DNA from: Planktotalea arctica | Lineage (GTDB): Bacteria > Pseudomonadota > Alphaproteobacteria > Rhodobacterales > Rhodobacteraceae | Direction of reading: 5' to 3' | Length of the DNA stretch: 64,000 nt | Assembly (NCBI RefSeq): GCF_002105285.1 | Contig: NZ_MUHR01000011.1 | Span: 248,001-312,000, forward strand | Part shown: positions 35,186 through 43,061 of the stretch, in pieces | Numbering within the stretch: the first letter of the stretch is position 1 | How the letters are laid out: each line of letters begins with the position of its first letter | Notes under the pieces: generated by a model | What the model was told of the DNA's origin: nothing | Seen by the model: the letters and a program-made list of their open reading frames with translations, nothing else | Databases searched by the model: none | Position numbers and translations under genes: made by a program

Positions 35186-36487
35186 TTGCGAAAGCGGCTT
35201 TCAATAAAAATCAATTCGCTCTTGGAGCGGCATTTTCCCGAACGCAGACTTTTTCTGCGCTCTGATGCGGACACGCGCTTTATTCGGCTGCGTCCTGTGA
35301 CACAACTTCTTGGCTTTGCCGGCTCTGCCGCAATCGTGGCTTGGGCGATCATCGCCACCTCGATCTTGCTGATGGACAGTATCGGCTCGGGCAACTTCCG
35401 CGATCAGGCCCAGCGGGATCAGGACGCCTATGAACGTCGCCTAAACGAGCTGTCCTCGGAGCGCGATGCGCGGGCCGAAGAGGCACTTGCCGCTCAGGAA
35501 CGCTTCAATGCTGCGCTTAGCCAGATATCCTTGATGCAATCCGAATTGCTCAGTTCTGAAACGGTGCGCCGTGAACTTGAGACCGGTATCGAGGTTATCC
35601 AGGGCACGCTGCGCAAAACCATGAAAGATCGTGAAAGCGCGCGTGATCAACTGGCCGACATCTCCGAGGGCGGTGAAACCGTGTCCGCAAGCAATGCGAG
35701 CGATGATGCGGCCATGGATTTCCTGACCTCAGCGCTTGAGGCCACTGCGCAAGAACGTGACCAAGTGGTTGCCGACGCACAGGATGCGCTGATCCGCGCT
35801 GATGAAATGCAGTCCGAAATCCAAATGATGGCGGACAAGAACGATCAAATCTTCCGCCAGCTCGAAGAAGCGATGACCGTTTCCGTAAAGCCGCTCGACA
35901 AGATGTTTCGCGCGGCAGGCATGAACCCTGACCGCATCCTCAACGAGGTGCGCAAGGGTTATTCCGGCCAAGGTGGTCCGCTCATGCCGCTTAGCTTTTC
36001 CACGCGCGGAGAGGCCCCATCAGCGGAAACCGAACGCGCGAACGACATCCTGAAAGACATGGATGCGCTGAACCTATACCGTATCGCCGCGCAAAAAGCG
36101 CCCTTCGCCAACCCCGTAAAAAGCGCGTTCCGCTTCACGTCTGGATTTGGTTATCGCTGGGGACGCATGCACAATGGCACCGATTTCGCCGCATCACACG
36201 GCACACCGATCTACGCGACAGCCGACGGCGTCGTCACCCACGCGGGCTGGCAATCAGGCTACGGCAAGCTCGTAAAAATCCAGCACCAGTTCGGGATTGA
36301 AACGCGCTATGCGCATCAGTCCAAGATTCGCGTCAAGGTTGGACAAAGGGTCTCGCGCGGTCAACGCATCGGTGATATGGGTAACACTGGACGTTCCACC
36401 GGCACCCATCTACATTACGAAGTTCGTGTCGGCGGGAAAGCCGTCAATCCGATGATCTATATCAAGGCTGCAAACGATGTTTTCTAA
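35186..36487 (+). CDS. M23-family murein metalloendopeptidase with coiled coil
   Basis: 433 residues. A transmembrane anchor at about 43-64 is preceded by a basic cytoplasmic start. A Glu/Gln/Arg-rich coiled coil covers about 75-160, and the LytM/M23 domain covers about 310-425 with RMHNGTDFAASHGTPI and the HLHYEV motif; both zinc histidine patterns are intact. Such proteins cleave peptidoglycan crosslinks or activate amidases. The start is TTG 35186, because no ATG lies in frame before the anchor. The gene overlaps the bactofilin gene by 11 bp. Confidence 0.9.
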   Translation: MRKRLSIKINSLLERHFPERRLFLRSDADTRFIRLRPVTQLLGFAGSAAIVAWAIIATSILLMDSIGSGNFRDQAQRDQDAYERRLNELSSERDARAEEALAAQERFNAALSQISLMQSELLSSETVRRELETGIEVIQGTLRKTMKDRESARDQLADISEGGETVSASNASDDAAMDFLTSALEATAQERDQVVADAQDALIRADEMQSEIQMMADKNDQIFRQLEEAMTVSVKPLDKMFRAAGMNPDRILNEVRKGYSGQGGPLMPLSFSTRGEAPSAETERANDILKDMDALNLYRIAAQKAPFANPVKSAFRFTSGFGYRWGRMHNGTDFAASHGTPIYATADGVVTHAGWQSGYGKLVKIQHQFGIETRYAHQSKIRVKVGQRVSRGQRIGDMGNTGRSTGTHLHYEVRVGGKAVNPMIYIKAANDVF

Positions 36488-36983
36488 AAGCAAAATCAAC
36501 GATCCCGGCTCCAAAGCAGACGGCACATCTTCAAACGCTCCCGAAGCGACAGGCGCACTTGCGACCCCGCCCCGTGCTAGCGAATTCAAGGCCTCCGCCC
36601 CCAAGGCGAAGCCACCTGCGTCAATCCTGTCTGCTGATCTTCATGTCACGGGTAACATGAAGACGACGGGCGATATTCAGGTCGAAGGCACAGTCGAGGG
36701 CGATATTCGCGCACATCTGCTGACGATCGGCGAAACTGCCACGATCAAGGGCGAAGTGATTGCCGATGACGTTGTCGTCAATGGCCGCATCGTGGGCCGC
36801 GTGCGTGGTCTCAAGGTGCGTTTGACGTCTACGGCGCGCGTCGAGGGTGACATCATCCACAAGACAATCGCGATTGAAAGCGGTGCGCATTTCGAGGGCT
36901 CTGTGCAGCGTCAGGACGATCCGCTGAACACCAAAGGGAGTGGCAAAGTGCCCACCGGTGCACCTGCTCCAAAATCCGAGTGA
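36477..36983 (+). CDS. Bactofilin
   Basis: 168 residues. The core at about 50-150 is a right-handed beta-helix (repeats such as GNMKTTGDIQVEGTVEGDI, GRIVGRVRGLKV, STARVEGDI), flanked by disordered Ala/Pro/Ser/Lys ends, as in cytoskeletal bactofilins. Bactofilins polymerise without nucleotide and position cell-wall enzymes. The direct overlap with an M23 peptidase gene matches known bactofilin-M23 pairs that shape the cell. Confidence 0.93.
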   Translation: MFSKSKINDPGSKADGTSSNAPEATGALATPPRASEFKASAPKAKPPASILSADLHVTGNMKTTGDIQVEGTVEGDIRAHLLTIGETATIKGEVIADDVVVNGRIVGRVRGLKVRLTSTARVEGDIIHKTIAIESGAHFEGSVQRQDDPLNTKGSGKVPTGAPAPKSE

Positions 36984-37008
36984 GTTTTTACCTCCGAGAT
37001 ATAGATCA

Positions 37009-37033
37009 AGGGTCGCGCTTTGCGGCCCTTTTT
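37009..37033 (+). terminator. Intrinsic terminator after bactofilin
   Basis: AGGGTCGC (37009-37016) pairs with GCGGCCCT (37022-37029, one U-G wobble) over a five-base loop and is followed by TTTT. Ends the M23-bactofilin unit 33 bp before the rsgA start. Confidence 0.75.
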
Positions 37034-37065
37034 CATGCGCATCCACTGTTTGAAGATCAATCCGG

Positions 37066-38133
37066 ATGAGCCCTCCAAATGATGCGGATATGTCTGAACT
37101 CCCTCTCGGCTCGGGCGCAATGGACCCGCTAGAGCGTCTCGGCTGGACCACGTATTTCTCAGAGCAAACCGATGCAGATACACTGGCGGCGACGCTGCCC
37201 GTGCGCATTACTTCGGTACATCGCAGCGGCCTGCAAGCTCTTGGCGCCACCACTCAAGTAAAACTGCCTCCACGCAAGGACGTTACTGTCGGTGATTGGC
37301 TGCTCTATGATGCGTTGCACCCTCAAAACAGCACCTTGTTAGAGCGCACGAGCCTGATCAAACGCCGCTCACCCGGCAAGGACCGCTATGAACAATTGAT
37401 CGCGGCGAACATTGATACCGCCTTCATCGTGACCTCCTGCAACGCCGATTTTAACATTGCGCGTCTCGAGCGCTATGTCGCACTGGCCTTTGACGCCAAT
37501 GTGACGCCCGTAATTCTATTGACCAAGCCAGATCTATGCGCAGACACGGCGCCTTTCGTGACCGAAGCCCTCAGCATTTCAGAGTTGGTCGAGGTTGCTG
37601 CCGTCAATGCGAAATCAGATACCGCTGCGGCGCTTCTAGCCACATGGTGCAGACCGGGCAAAACCGTTGCTTTCCTTGGCTCATCCGGCGTTGGCAAGTC
37701 GACACTGACAAATGCCCTGATTGGATCAGCCCAAATCGAGACACAAGACATTCGTGAAGTGGATGCAAGGGGGCGTCACACGACGACGCGGCGCGAATTG
37801 CACTTTGTCCCGAATGGCTGTTCGGTGCTCGACACGCCGGGCATGCGCGAGTTGCAACTGACCGATGCCGCGGCAGGCCTTGACGATCTATTTGCCGATC
37901 TTCGAGCCCTCGCGCAGACTTGCAAGTTTCGCGATTGCGCACATGCAAGTGAGCCCGGCTGCGCCATCAACGCCGCGATCAAACGCGGCGACATCGAGCG
38001 TGCGCGCTTTGAACGTTGGCAAAAGCTGGTGACCGAGGATACGTTCAACACGGCGTCCCTGAGTGACTTGAAGCGTCGAGAAAAATCGCTGCACAAGACC
38101 ATCAAAGCGGTTCAGAAACGCAATCATAAGTAG
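37066..38133 (+). CDS. rsgA: Ribosome small-subunit-dependent GTPase A
   Basis: Circularly permuted GTPase that checks 30S subunit maturation. 355 residues with an OB-fold before the G domain. Motif order is permuted as expected: LTKPDL (G4), then GSSGVGKST (G1), the RHTTTRRE switch, then DTPGMREL (G3). The C-terminal zinc module shows TCKFRDCAHASEPGCAI. A later ATG at 37090 is an alternative start. It follows a terminator and converges on the HNH gene. Confidence 0.95.
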   Translation: MSPPNDADMSELPLGSGAMDPLERLGWTTYFSEQTDADTLAATLPVRITSVHRSGLQALGATTQVKLPPRKDVTVGDWLLYDALHPQNSTLLERTSLIKRRSPGKDRYEQLIAANIDTAFIVTSCNADFNIARLERYVALAFDANVTPVILLTKPDLCADTAPFVTEALSISELVEVAAVNAKSDTAAALLATWCRPGKTVAFLGSSGVGKSTLTNALIGSAQIETQDIREVDARGRHTTTRRELHFVPNGCSVLDTPGMRELQLTDAAAGLDDLFADLRALAQTCKFRDCAHASEPGCAINAAIKRGDIERARFERWQKLVTEDTFNTASLSDLKRREKSLHKTIKAVQKRNHK

Positions 38134-38178
38134 CCAGACCCAAGGCTCTTTTGAATATTGGTTCCCGAGACGGGTTCA

Positions 38179-38769
38179 CTAATCTTCCAAATCCGCGCCC
38201 CAGTACAGAAAATCAAGCCATGTCTGGTGCAGTTCCTTTTGAACGCGCGCGAGTTTACGGCCAATCTTGTCAAGCTCGTGTGGACTGGGTGCACGCGGTT
38301 TGCGCAACAGTTTCATACCAGCCTCGCGCGGTGTTTTATTGGCTTTGCGCAGATTGCACGCCTGGCAGGCCGCAACGATGTTCTCGAAACTTGCAGGCCC
38401 TTTGCGCGAACGCGGCAGGACATGATCAAAGGTCAAATCCTTGGCCGGTTTCTTTGCCGCGCAATACTGACAACAAAACCCGTCACGCAGGAAAAGGTTG
38501 TAGCGCGTAAAGGCCGCGCTTTTGCGTTTATGATATTGACGCAAACAGACGACGGCAGGCACCTGAAAGGCCTGCGTGGCGGAATGCACGGCGACATCAT
38601 CGTAGGTTTTTAGCTGGATCACGCGGTCTTGCAATACCGCGGTCATTGCTTCCTGCCACGACCAAGTGGAGAGCGGCATCCAGCTCAATGGCTGCATATC
38701 CGCGTTGAGCACGAGCGTGCGATGGTTGCTCAGATGGCTCAGATTTGACTGTGTGTCATGCGTGTTCAT
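38179..38769 (-). CDS. HNH endonuclease family protein
   Basis: 196 residues. The HNH core is at about 95-145: CCQYCAAKK (first zinc pair), FDHVLPRSRKG (His and Asp of the fold), NIVAACQACNLRKANKTP (Asn and second Cys pair). Proteins of this kind are often solitary chromosomal genes of unknown role in alphaproteobacteria. It is not next to restriction or phage genes. Converges with rsgA. Confidence 0.85.
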   Translation of the reverse strand: MNTHDTQSNLSHLSNHRTLVLNADMQPLSWMPLSTWSWQEAMTAVLQDRVIQLKTYDDVAVHSATQAFQVPAVVCLRQYHKRKSAAFTRYNLFLRDGFCCQYCAAKKPAKDLTFDHVLPRSRKGPASFENIVAACQACNLRKANKTPREAGMKLLRKPRAPSPHELDKIGRKLARVQKELHQTWLDFLYWGADLED

Positions 38770-38900
38770 GCTCTGCCCACCTCAATGATGCACTGAGCAA
38801 AACTGCAAGAACGCTCCTGTCTCGCTGGTTTTTTGAAGCCGGTTACTCCCCGTAAATCGCAGATACAGGGCAGGACTAGTTCCACCCCCTCTGCGTGCCA

Positions 38901-38928
38901 CTATATCTGGGGAATGGCAACTGGCAAG
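38901..38928 (-). promoter_or_regulatory. Candidate promoter of the HNH gene
   Basis: On the minus strand TTGCCA and TATAGT are 16 bases apart, about 130 bases before the HNH ATG. The 278-bp gap (38770-39047) otherwise contains only a repeat element and no open gene. Confidence 0.4.
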
Positions 38929-38984
38929 CCCTTTGAAACGCAGCCCGCTAGACGTTGGGTTTCAAGAGGCCGCAGGGGGCTGTA

Positions 38985-39047
38985 GGGGGCGCTGCCCCCG
39001 TCTGCCAAGGCAGACTCCCCCGAAGTTTATCTAGAAAGATGAAGCAG
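38985..39047 (+). repeat. Intergenic G/C palindrome repeat, copy 4 with extra hairpin
   Basis: GGGGGC-GCT-GCCCCC (38985-38999), then an inserted perfect hairpin GTCTGCC-AA-GGCAGAC (39000-39015), then TCCCCCGAAGTTTAT and AAAGATGAAG. The tail matches copy 1 nearly base for base. It ends exactly at the esterase stop codon. Confidence 0.8.
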
Positions 39048-39713
39048 TTATAGATTCAGCTTATCGCGCATGAAGGCCAGCGCAACCGAAAGGCCGTCTG
39101 GCGCGATGCCATGGGCTGTCCCCTTCATGATATGGGCAAAGACTTCCTCAAACCCTGCCTTTTGCAGCGCATCTGCAGCTTCGGGCAAGGATTGCACAGG
39201 CACCACATCGTCCGCATCGCCGTGCACCAGCAAGATCGGAGGGCGCACCACCACATCATCGGCAAGGTCCTCGGGCGCGAGCAGGCGGCCCGAAAAGCCG
39301 ACGACGCCCGCGAGCGCGTCGTCGCGGCGCGGCGCGGCGTGCAGGGCCATCATCGTGCCTTGGGAGAAGCCAAAGAGCACAACCTGCTCGGGCAGCACAT
39401 CTTCGTCCACCATCAGTGCATCGAGGAAGGCATTGAGATCGGCAAGCGCCGCAGTCATACCGCGCTCCGCCTCTTCCTCGGAAGAGCCGTCAATCCACGG
39501 GATCGGGAACCACTGAAAGCCCATGGGCGCGCCTGCGCAATCCTCTGGCGCATCAGGCGCGACGAAGAGCGTATCGGGCAAATGCTCAGAGAGCGGATCG
39601 GCAAGGCCCAAAAGATCCGCGCCATTGGCACCGTAGCCGTGCAAGAAGACTACAACAGAGCGGGTCTCGCCCGAAAGCGGCGCTTTGCTCGTTGAATTGA
39701 GAACGCGTGTCAT
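39048..39713 (-). CDS. Carboxylesterase / phospholipase (YitV-EstB type alpha/beta hydrolase)
   Basis: Cytosolic serine hydrolase of 221 residues. LHGYGANGADLLGLA near 24-38 is the oxyanion region, GFSQG at 115-119 holds Ser117, and the Asp and His of the triad are in VHGDADDVVPVQS and KGTAHGIAP. Family members hydrolyse short acyl esters or lysophospholipids. ATG 39713 overlaps the alkA stop (ATGA). Last gene of the cbiD-cobK-alkA unit. Confidence 0.88.
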   Translation of the reverse strand: MTRVLNSTSKAPLSGETRSVVVFLHGYGANGADLLGLADPLSEHLPDTLFVAPDAPEDCAGAPMGFQWFPIPWIDGSSEEEAERGMTAALADLNAFLDALMVDEDVLPEQVVLFGFSQGTMMALHAAPRRDDALAGVVGFSGRLLAPEDLADDVVVRPPILLVHGDADDVVPVQSLPEAADALQKAGFEEVFAHIMKGTAHGIAPDGLSVALAFMRDKLNL

Positions 39714-40339
39714 CGTATTCCTTCCCGTGATTTTACAACGCGGTAGTAGGCCCAAAGTGTACGCGCTGCAACCGAACGCCAGGGCGACCATTGCTCTGCT
39801 ATCACGCGCATCTCCTTTTCCTTGGGGCGCTCGGGCAGATCGAGCAGAACCTTCGCCGCCTCTTGCAGCGCCAGATCGCCATGGGCGAAGACATCCGCGC
39901 GCCCGAGACTGAACATCGCGTAGATTTCAGCGCTCCATTGGCCGATGCCCGTCACCTGCGTGAGCTGTTTTATCACCTGATCCAAGGGCAGCGCGCGCAA
40001 GGCGTTGTAGTCGATACGCGCCTCGGACAGCGCGCGCGCATAGCGCATCTTTTGCATGCTGAGCCCTGCCGCGCGCAGATCATCGTCACTGGCCATGGCG
40101 ATCGTGTTCTCAGAGGTCAGATCAAGCCGCTCCATGCGCGCCCAGATCGCGTTGGCGGAGGCCACGGAGACTTGCTGGCCGATGATCGCATTGAGCAATT
40201 GCGCGAAGCCCTCTGGTTTCAGGCGCAAAGGCAAGGGGCCGGTCTGTTGCAATGCTGCCTTGAAACGCGGACAAGAAGCGGCGAGCCATTGTGACCCCTC
40301 GATCACGCATAAATCGCCCGTGATGATCCGCTCATCCAT
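39710..40339 (-). CDS. DNA-3-methyladenine glycosylase II (AlkA-like)
   Basis: Base-excision-repair glycosylase removing alkylated purines. 209 residues with the HhH-GPD fold: IGQQVSVASANAI early, the hairpin VTGIGQWSAEIYAMF (130-144), and the catalytic Asp155 in FAHGDLAL. Start ATG 40339 overlaps the end of cobK by eight bases. It lacks the long N-terminal domain of E. coli AlkA and resembles the short AlkA/Mag1 type. Confidence 0.88.
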   Translation of the reverse strand: MDERIITGDLCVIEGSQWLAASCPRFKAALQQTGPLPLRLKPEGFAQLLNAIIGQQVSVASANAIWARMERLDLTSENTIAMASDDDLRAAGLSMQKMRYARALSEARIDYNALRALPLDQVIKQLTQVTGIGQWSAEIYAMFSLGRADVFAHGDLALQEAAKVLLDLPERPKEKEMRVIAEQWSPWRSVAARTLWAYYRVVKSREGIR

Positions 40340-41063
40340 GGGCGAGGCCCCATGTGATCGCTTGCTTGAGCATTGAAACGCAGAGCCCATCAGGCGGCGC
40401 AGGGCGCGCTATCATTCCAACATTCAAGCCAAGGGTGCGCGCGGCATCGAGCTTGGAAAAGCTCGCGCTGCCGCCCGCGTTCTTGACGATGAGCCAGTCG
40501 ATTTCCAAGGATTTGAACAGCGCGATTTCATCCTCGATGCTAAAGGGCGGGCGCCCGACAAGAAATTCGCCATTGGCAAAGGGAAACGCTCCTTCGGGGG
40601 GATCAATCTGGCGGCAAATCACCCGGCAATTCGGGAGATTGTCGAACTGCTCCAACGTCTTGCGCCCCGTGGCGAGAAAAACGCGCGCGCCATCGGGAAT
40701 GTAATTGGCCGCGTCACGCTCGCTTTTAAGCATGGTCCAATTGTCGCTTGCGCGCGGCGTCCATGCGGGGCGCAGGTAGTGGCAATAGGGGATTTGGAGG
40801 CGGGTGCAGATCGCAGCGGAGCGCGCGGAAATATGATGTGCAAAGGGGTGCGTTGCATCCAGAACCGCCATGATCGCATGGCCTTTGAGGAAGGTTTCAA
40901 AGCCCTCGTCTCCGCCAAATCCACCGATGCGCGTCGGCACATCTTGCGCGCGCGGGCTGCGCGTCGCGCCTGCAAGCGAGGCAATCACTTTGATGCCCCG
41001 GGCGTGCAGCGTGGCGGCAATCTCGCGCCCCTCGGAGGTGCCGGACAGAACCAGAAGTGTCAT
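40332..41063 (-). CDS. cobK: Precorrin-6A reductase
   Basis: NADPH-dependent reduction of the corrin ring precursor precorrin-6A (or its cobalt form, CbiJ). 243 residues: LVLSGTSEGREIAATL at the start, LDATHPFAHHISARSAAIC, then LATGRKTLEQF and WLIVKNAGGSASFSKLDAAR near the C-terminus. Overlaps cbiD by ATGA upstream and alkA downstream. CobK and CbiJ are homologous; which cobalt state it uses cannot be read here. Confidence 0.93.
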   Translation of the reverse strand: MTLLVLSGTSEGREIAATLHARGIKVIASLAGATRSPRAQDVPTRIGGFGGDEGFETFLKGHAIMAVLDATHPFAHHISARSAAICTRLQIPYCHYLRPAWTPRASDNWTMLKSERDAANYIPDGARVFLATGRKTLEQFDNLPNCRVICRQIDPPEGAFPFANGEFLVGRPPFSIEDEIALFKSLEIDWLIVKNAGGSASFSKLDAARTLGLNVGMIARPAPPDGLCVSMLKQAITWGLAHG

Positions 41064-42100
41064 GCGCGCGCCAAAACCTCGCCTTTGCGATCAATCACTA
41101 CCACGTCTGCGATAACGCTTTCGGGGATCATGCCCCGGATGGTGCCAAGCGCGTTCAATGCCACCCAGTCTGCCATGGATTTTCCAATGGTTTCATAGGC
41201 TTGCAGGGCGGTATTCATGTCCTCGATTTCGGAACGTCCAAGCGCTTGCCCGAGCGCCGCCAAATCCACTTGCGAGCGCCCCGAGTGCAAATCGCGCGCG
41301 CCCTGCGCAAGTTTGGTCATTTTGCCAATACCCCCGCCGATGGTGATGCGCGGCACGGGATGACGCGCCACATATTTCAGCAATCCACCCGCAAAATCCC
41401 CCATATCGAGCATCGCGTGATCGGGCAGATCAAACAGGCCCTGCACCACCCGCTCGCTCGTTGCGCCGGTGCAGCCCGCTACATGGGCCAGCCCCTCGGC
41501 GCGCGCCACATCCACGCCGCGATGGATCGACGCGATCCAAGCGGCGCAACTGAACGGTCGCACGATGCCGGTAGTGCCAAGGATCGACAGACCGCCCAAA
41601 ATGCCAAGACGGGGGTTCCATGTTTTCAGCGCCAGTTCAGCGCCGTTCGGCACGCTGAGCGTGATGGTCACATCAGCCCGCTCGCCAAGGCGCGCCGCAG
41701 TATCCGTCACGACGGCTTGCATCATTTCACGCGGCACGGGGTTGATTGCAGGCTCGCCCACCGCGATGGGCAGGCCGGGGCGGGTGACTTGGCCGATGCC
41801 TGTACCGCCCTTGAACACCACACCGCCTTGTGAGACCTCCACTCGCGCCTCGATCAGCGCTTGGTGCGTGACGTCAGGATCATCGCCCGCGTCCTTGATG
41901 ATCGCCGCACAGGCCCAACCCTCGCCAATCTCGCTACGCTCGATCGCAAACACGGGCGTCTCGCCGCGCGGCAAGGTAATCTGCACCGAAGCTGGCACGC
42001 GCCCCTCCCACAGCCCGCCAAGCGCGGCTTGCACGGCCGCGGTAGCGCAGGCACCTGTGGTCCATCCACGGCGCAATTCTATATCGGGTTTTCTACTCAT
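41060..42100 (-). CDS. cbiD: Cobalt-precorrin-5B C1-methyltransferase
   Basis: SAM-dependent methylation at C1 of the corrin ring. 346 residues from ATG 42100 (a GTG one codon upstream is also open; GGGGG precedes). Family features are RRGWTTGACATAAVQAAL near residue 10, TLPRGE, the KDAGDDPDVTHQ segment, and GGTGIGQVTRPGLPIAVGEPAINPVPR. In the aerobic route the C1 methylation is normally done by CobF, so CbiD here implies a mixed set of enzymes. Divergent from cobA with 97 bp between. Confidence 0.93.
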   Translation of the reverse strand: MSRKPDIELRRGWTTGACATAAVQAALGGLWEGRVPASVQITLPRGETPVFAIERSEIGEGWACAAIIKDAGDDPDVTHQALIEARVEVSQGGVVFKGGTGIGQVTRPGLPIAVGEPAINPVPREMMQAVVTDTAARLGERADVTITLSVPNGAELALKTWNPRLGILGGLSILGTTGIVRPFSCAAWIASIHRGVDVARAEGLAHVAGCTGATSERVVQGLFDLPDHAMLDMGDFAGGLLKYVARHPVPRITIGGGIGKMTKLAQGARDLHSGRSQVDLAALGQALGRSEIEDMNTALQAYETIGKSMADWVALNALGTIRGMIPESVIADVVVIDRKGEVLARA

Positions 42101-42197
42101 CACCCCCGACTATAGGCGTGCGCAGCGATGCCGCCAATTCCTCATTGCATGTCGCTTGGCCACTTTCTTTAAAAATCCGCAGAGGCCATAAGGGGGC

Positions 42198-43061
42198 ATG
42201 AACGACTCGCATAGCACCTTCCCTGCCCTGCCCGGCAACGACTGGCCCGTATTCCAACTCGGTTGGGTCTGGCTCGCGGGCGCGGGTCCCGGCGATCCCG
42301 GCCTGTTAACCTTGCATGCACTGAATGCGCTGCGCCAAGCAGACGTGATCGTCTATGATGCACTGGTGCAAAGCGCGATCCTGGATTGGGCGCCGCAAGC
42401 CGAGCAGATCTATGCCGGCAAACGGGGCGGTAAACCAAGCGCGAAACAGCGCGATATTTCCCTGCATCTGGTTGAGCTCGCACGCGCAGGCAAACGGGTT
42501 TTGCGCCTCAAGGGCGGCGATCCTTTCGTGTTCGGGCGCGGCGGCGAAGAGGGGCAGACCCTTGTGCAGCACGGTGTTCCCATCCGCATCATTCCCGGGA
42601 TCAGTGCCGGTATCGGCGGGCTGGCCTACGCAGGCATCCCCGTAACGCACCGCGATGTGAACCAATCCGTGACTTTTGTAACTGGCCACGATCAGACGGG
42701 CGATACGCCGTCATCCCTGAACTGGAAGGCCATTGCAGACGGCGCCCAGGTCCTCGTGATCTACATGGGCATGAAACATGTGGACCGTATCGCGCGCGCG
42801 CTTTTAGAGGCGGGCCGCGATCCATCCGAGCCTGCGGCCGTCGTCACCTCTGCAACAACGCCGGATCAACATGTGCTGGAAACCACCCTAGGCACCATGG
42901 CCGCAGATATCGCCGAGGCGAACCTGCAACCGCCCTCGATCCTGTGCATTGGTCGCTCTGTTCTGATGCGCCAAGCGCTCGATTGGCAGTCCATGGCGCA
43001 AGGGTTCGAGCCGCGCAACGATGATCCCTTGGGCAGAGGGCGACCCGCAGAAGCGTCATGA
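42198..43061 (+). CDS. cobA: Uroporphyrinogen-III C-methyltransferase
   Basis: Makes precorrin-2 from uroporphyrinogen III with two SAM, entry to B12 (and siroheme). 287 residues. GAGPGDPGLLTL (28-39) is the first SAM region, then YDALVQ, GKRGGKPSAKQ, RLKGGDPFVFGRGGEE and PGISAGIGGLAYAGIPVTHR, all SUMT hallmarks. No CysG-type dehydrogenase domain is fused. Overlaps cobB by ATGA. Confidence 0.95.
   Translation: MNDSHSTFPALPGNDWPVFQLGWVWLAGAGPGDPGLLTLHALNALRQADVIVYDALVQSAILDWAPQAEQIYAGKRGGKPSAKQRDISLHLVELARAGKRVLRLKGGDPFVFGRGGEEGQTLVQHGVPIRIIPGISAGIGGLAYAGIPVTHRDVNQSVTFVTGHDQTGDTPSSLNWKAIADGAQVLVIYMGMKHVDRIARALLEAGRDPSEPAAVVTSATTPDQHVLETTLGTMAADIAEANLQPPSILCIGRSVLMRQALDWQSMAQGFEPRNDDPLGRGRPAEAS

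Noticed and set aside
38179-38769. Restriction or homing system around the HNH gene
   Set aside because: No methylase, specificity subunit, intron or intein features nearby; the gene is solitary.
42101-42197. Cobalamin riboswitch between cbiD and cobA
   Set aside because: Only 97 bp separate the divergent starts and no B12-box sequence is visible; too short for this riboswitch class.
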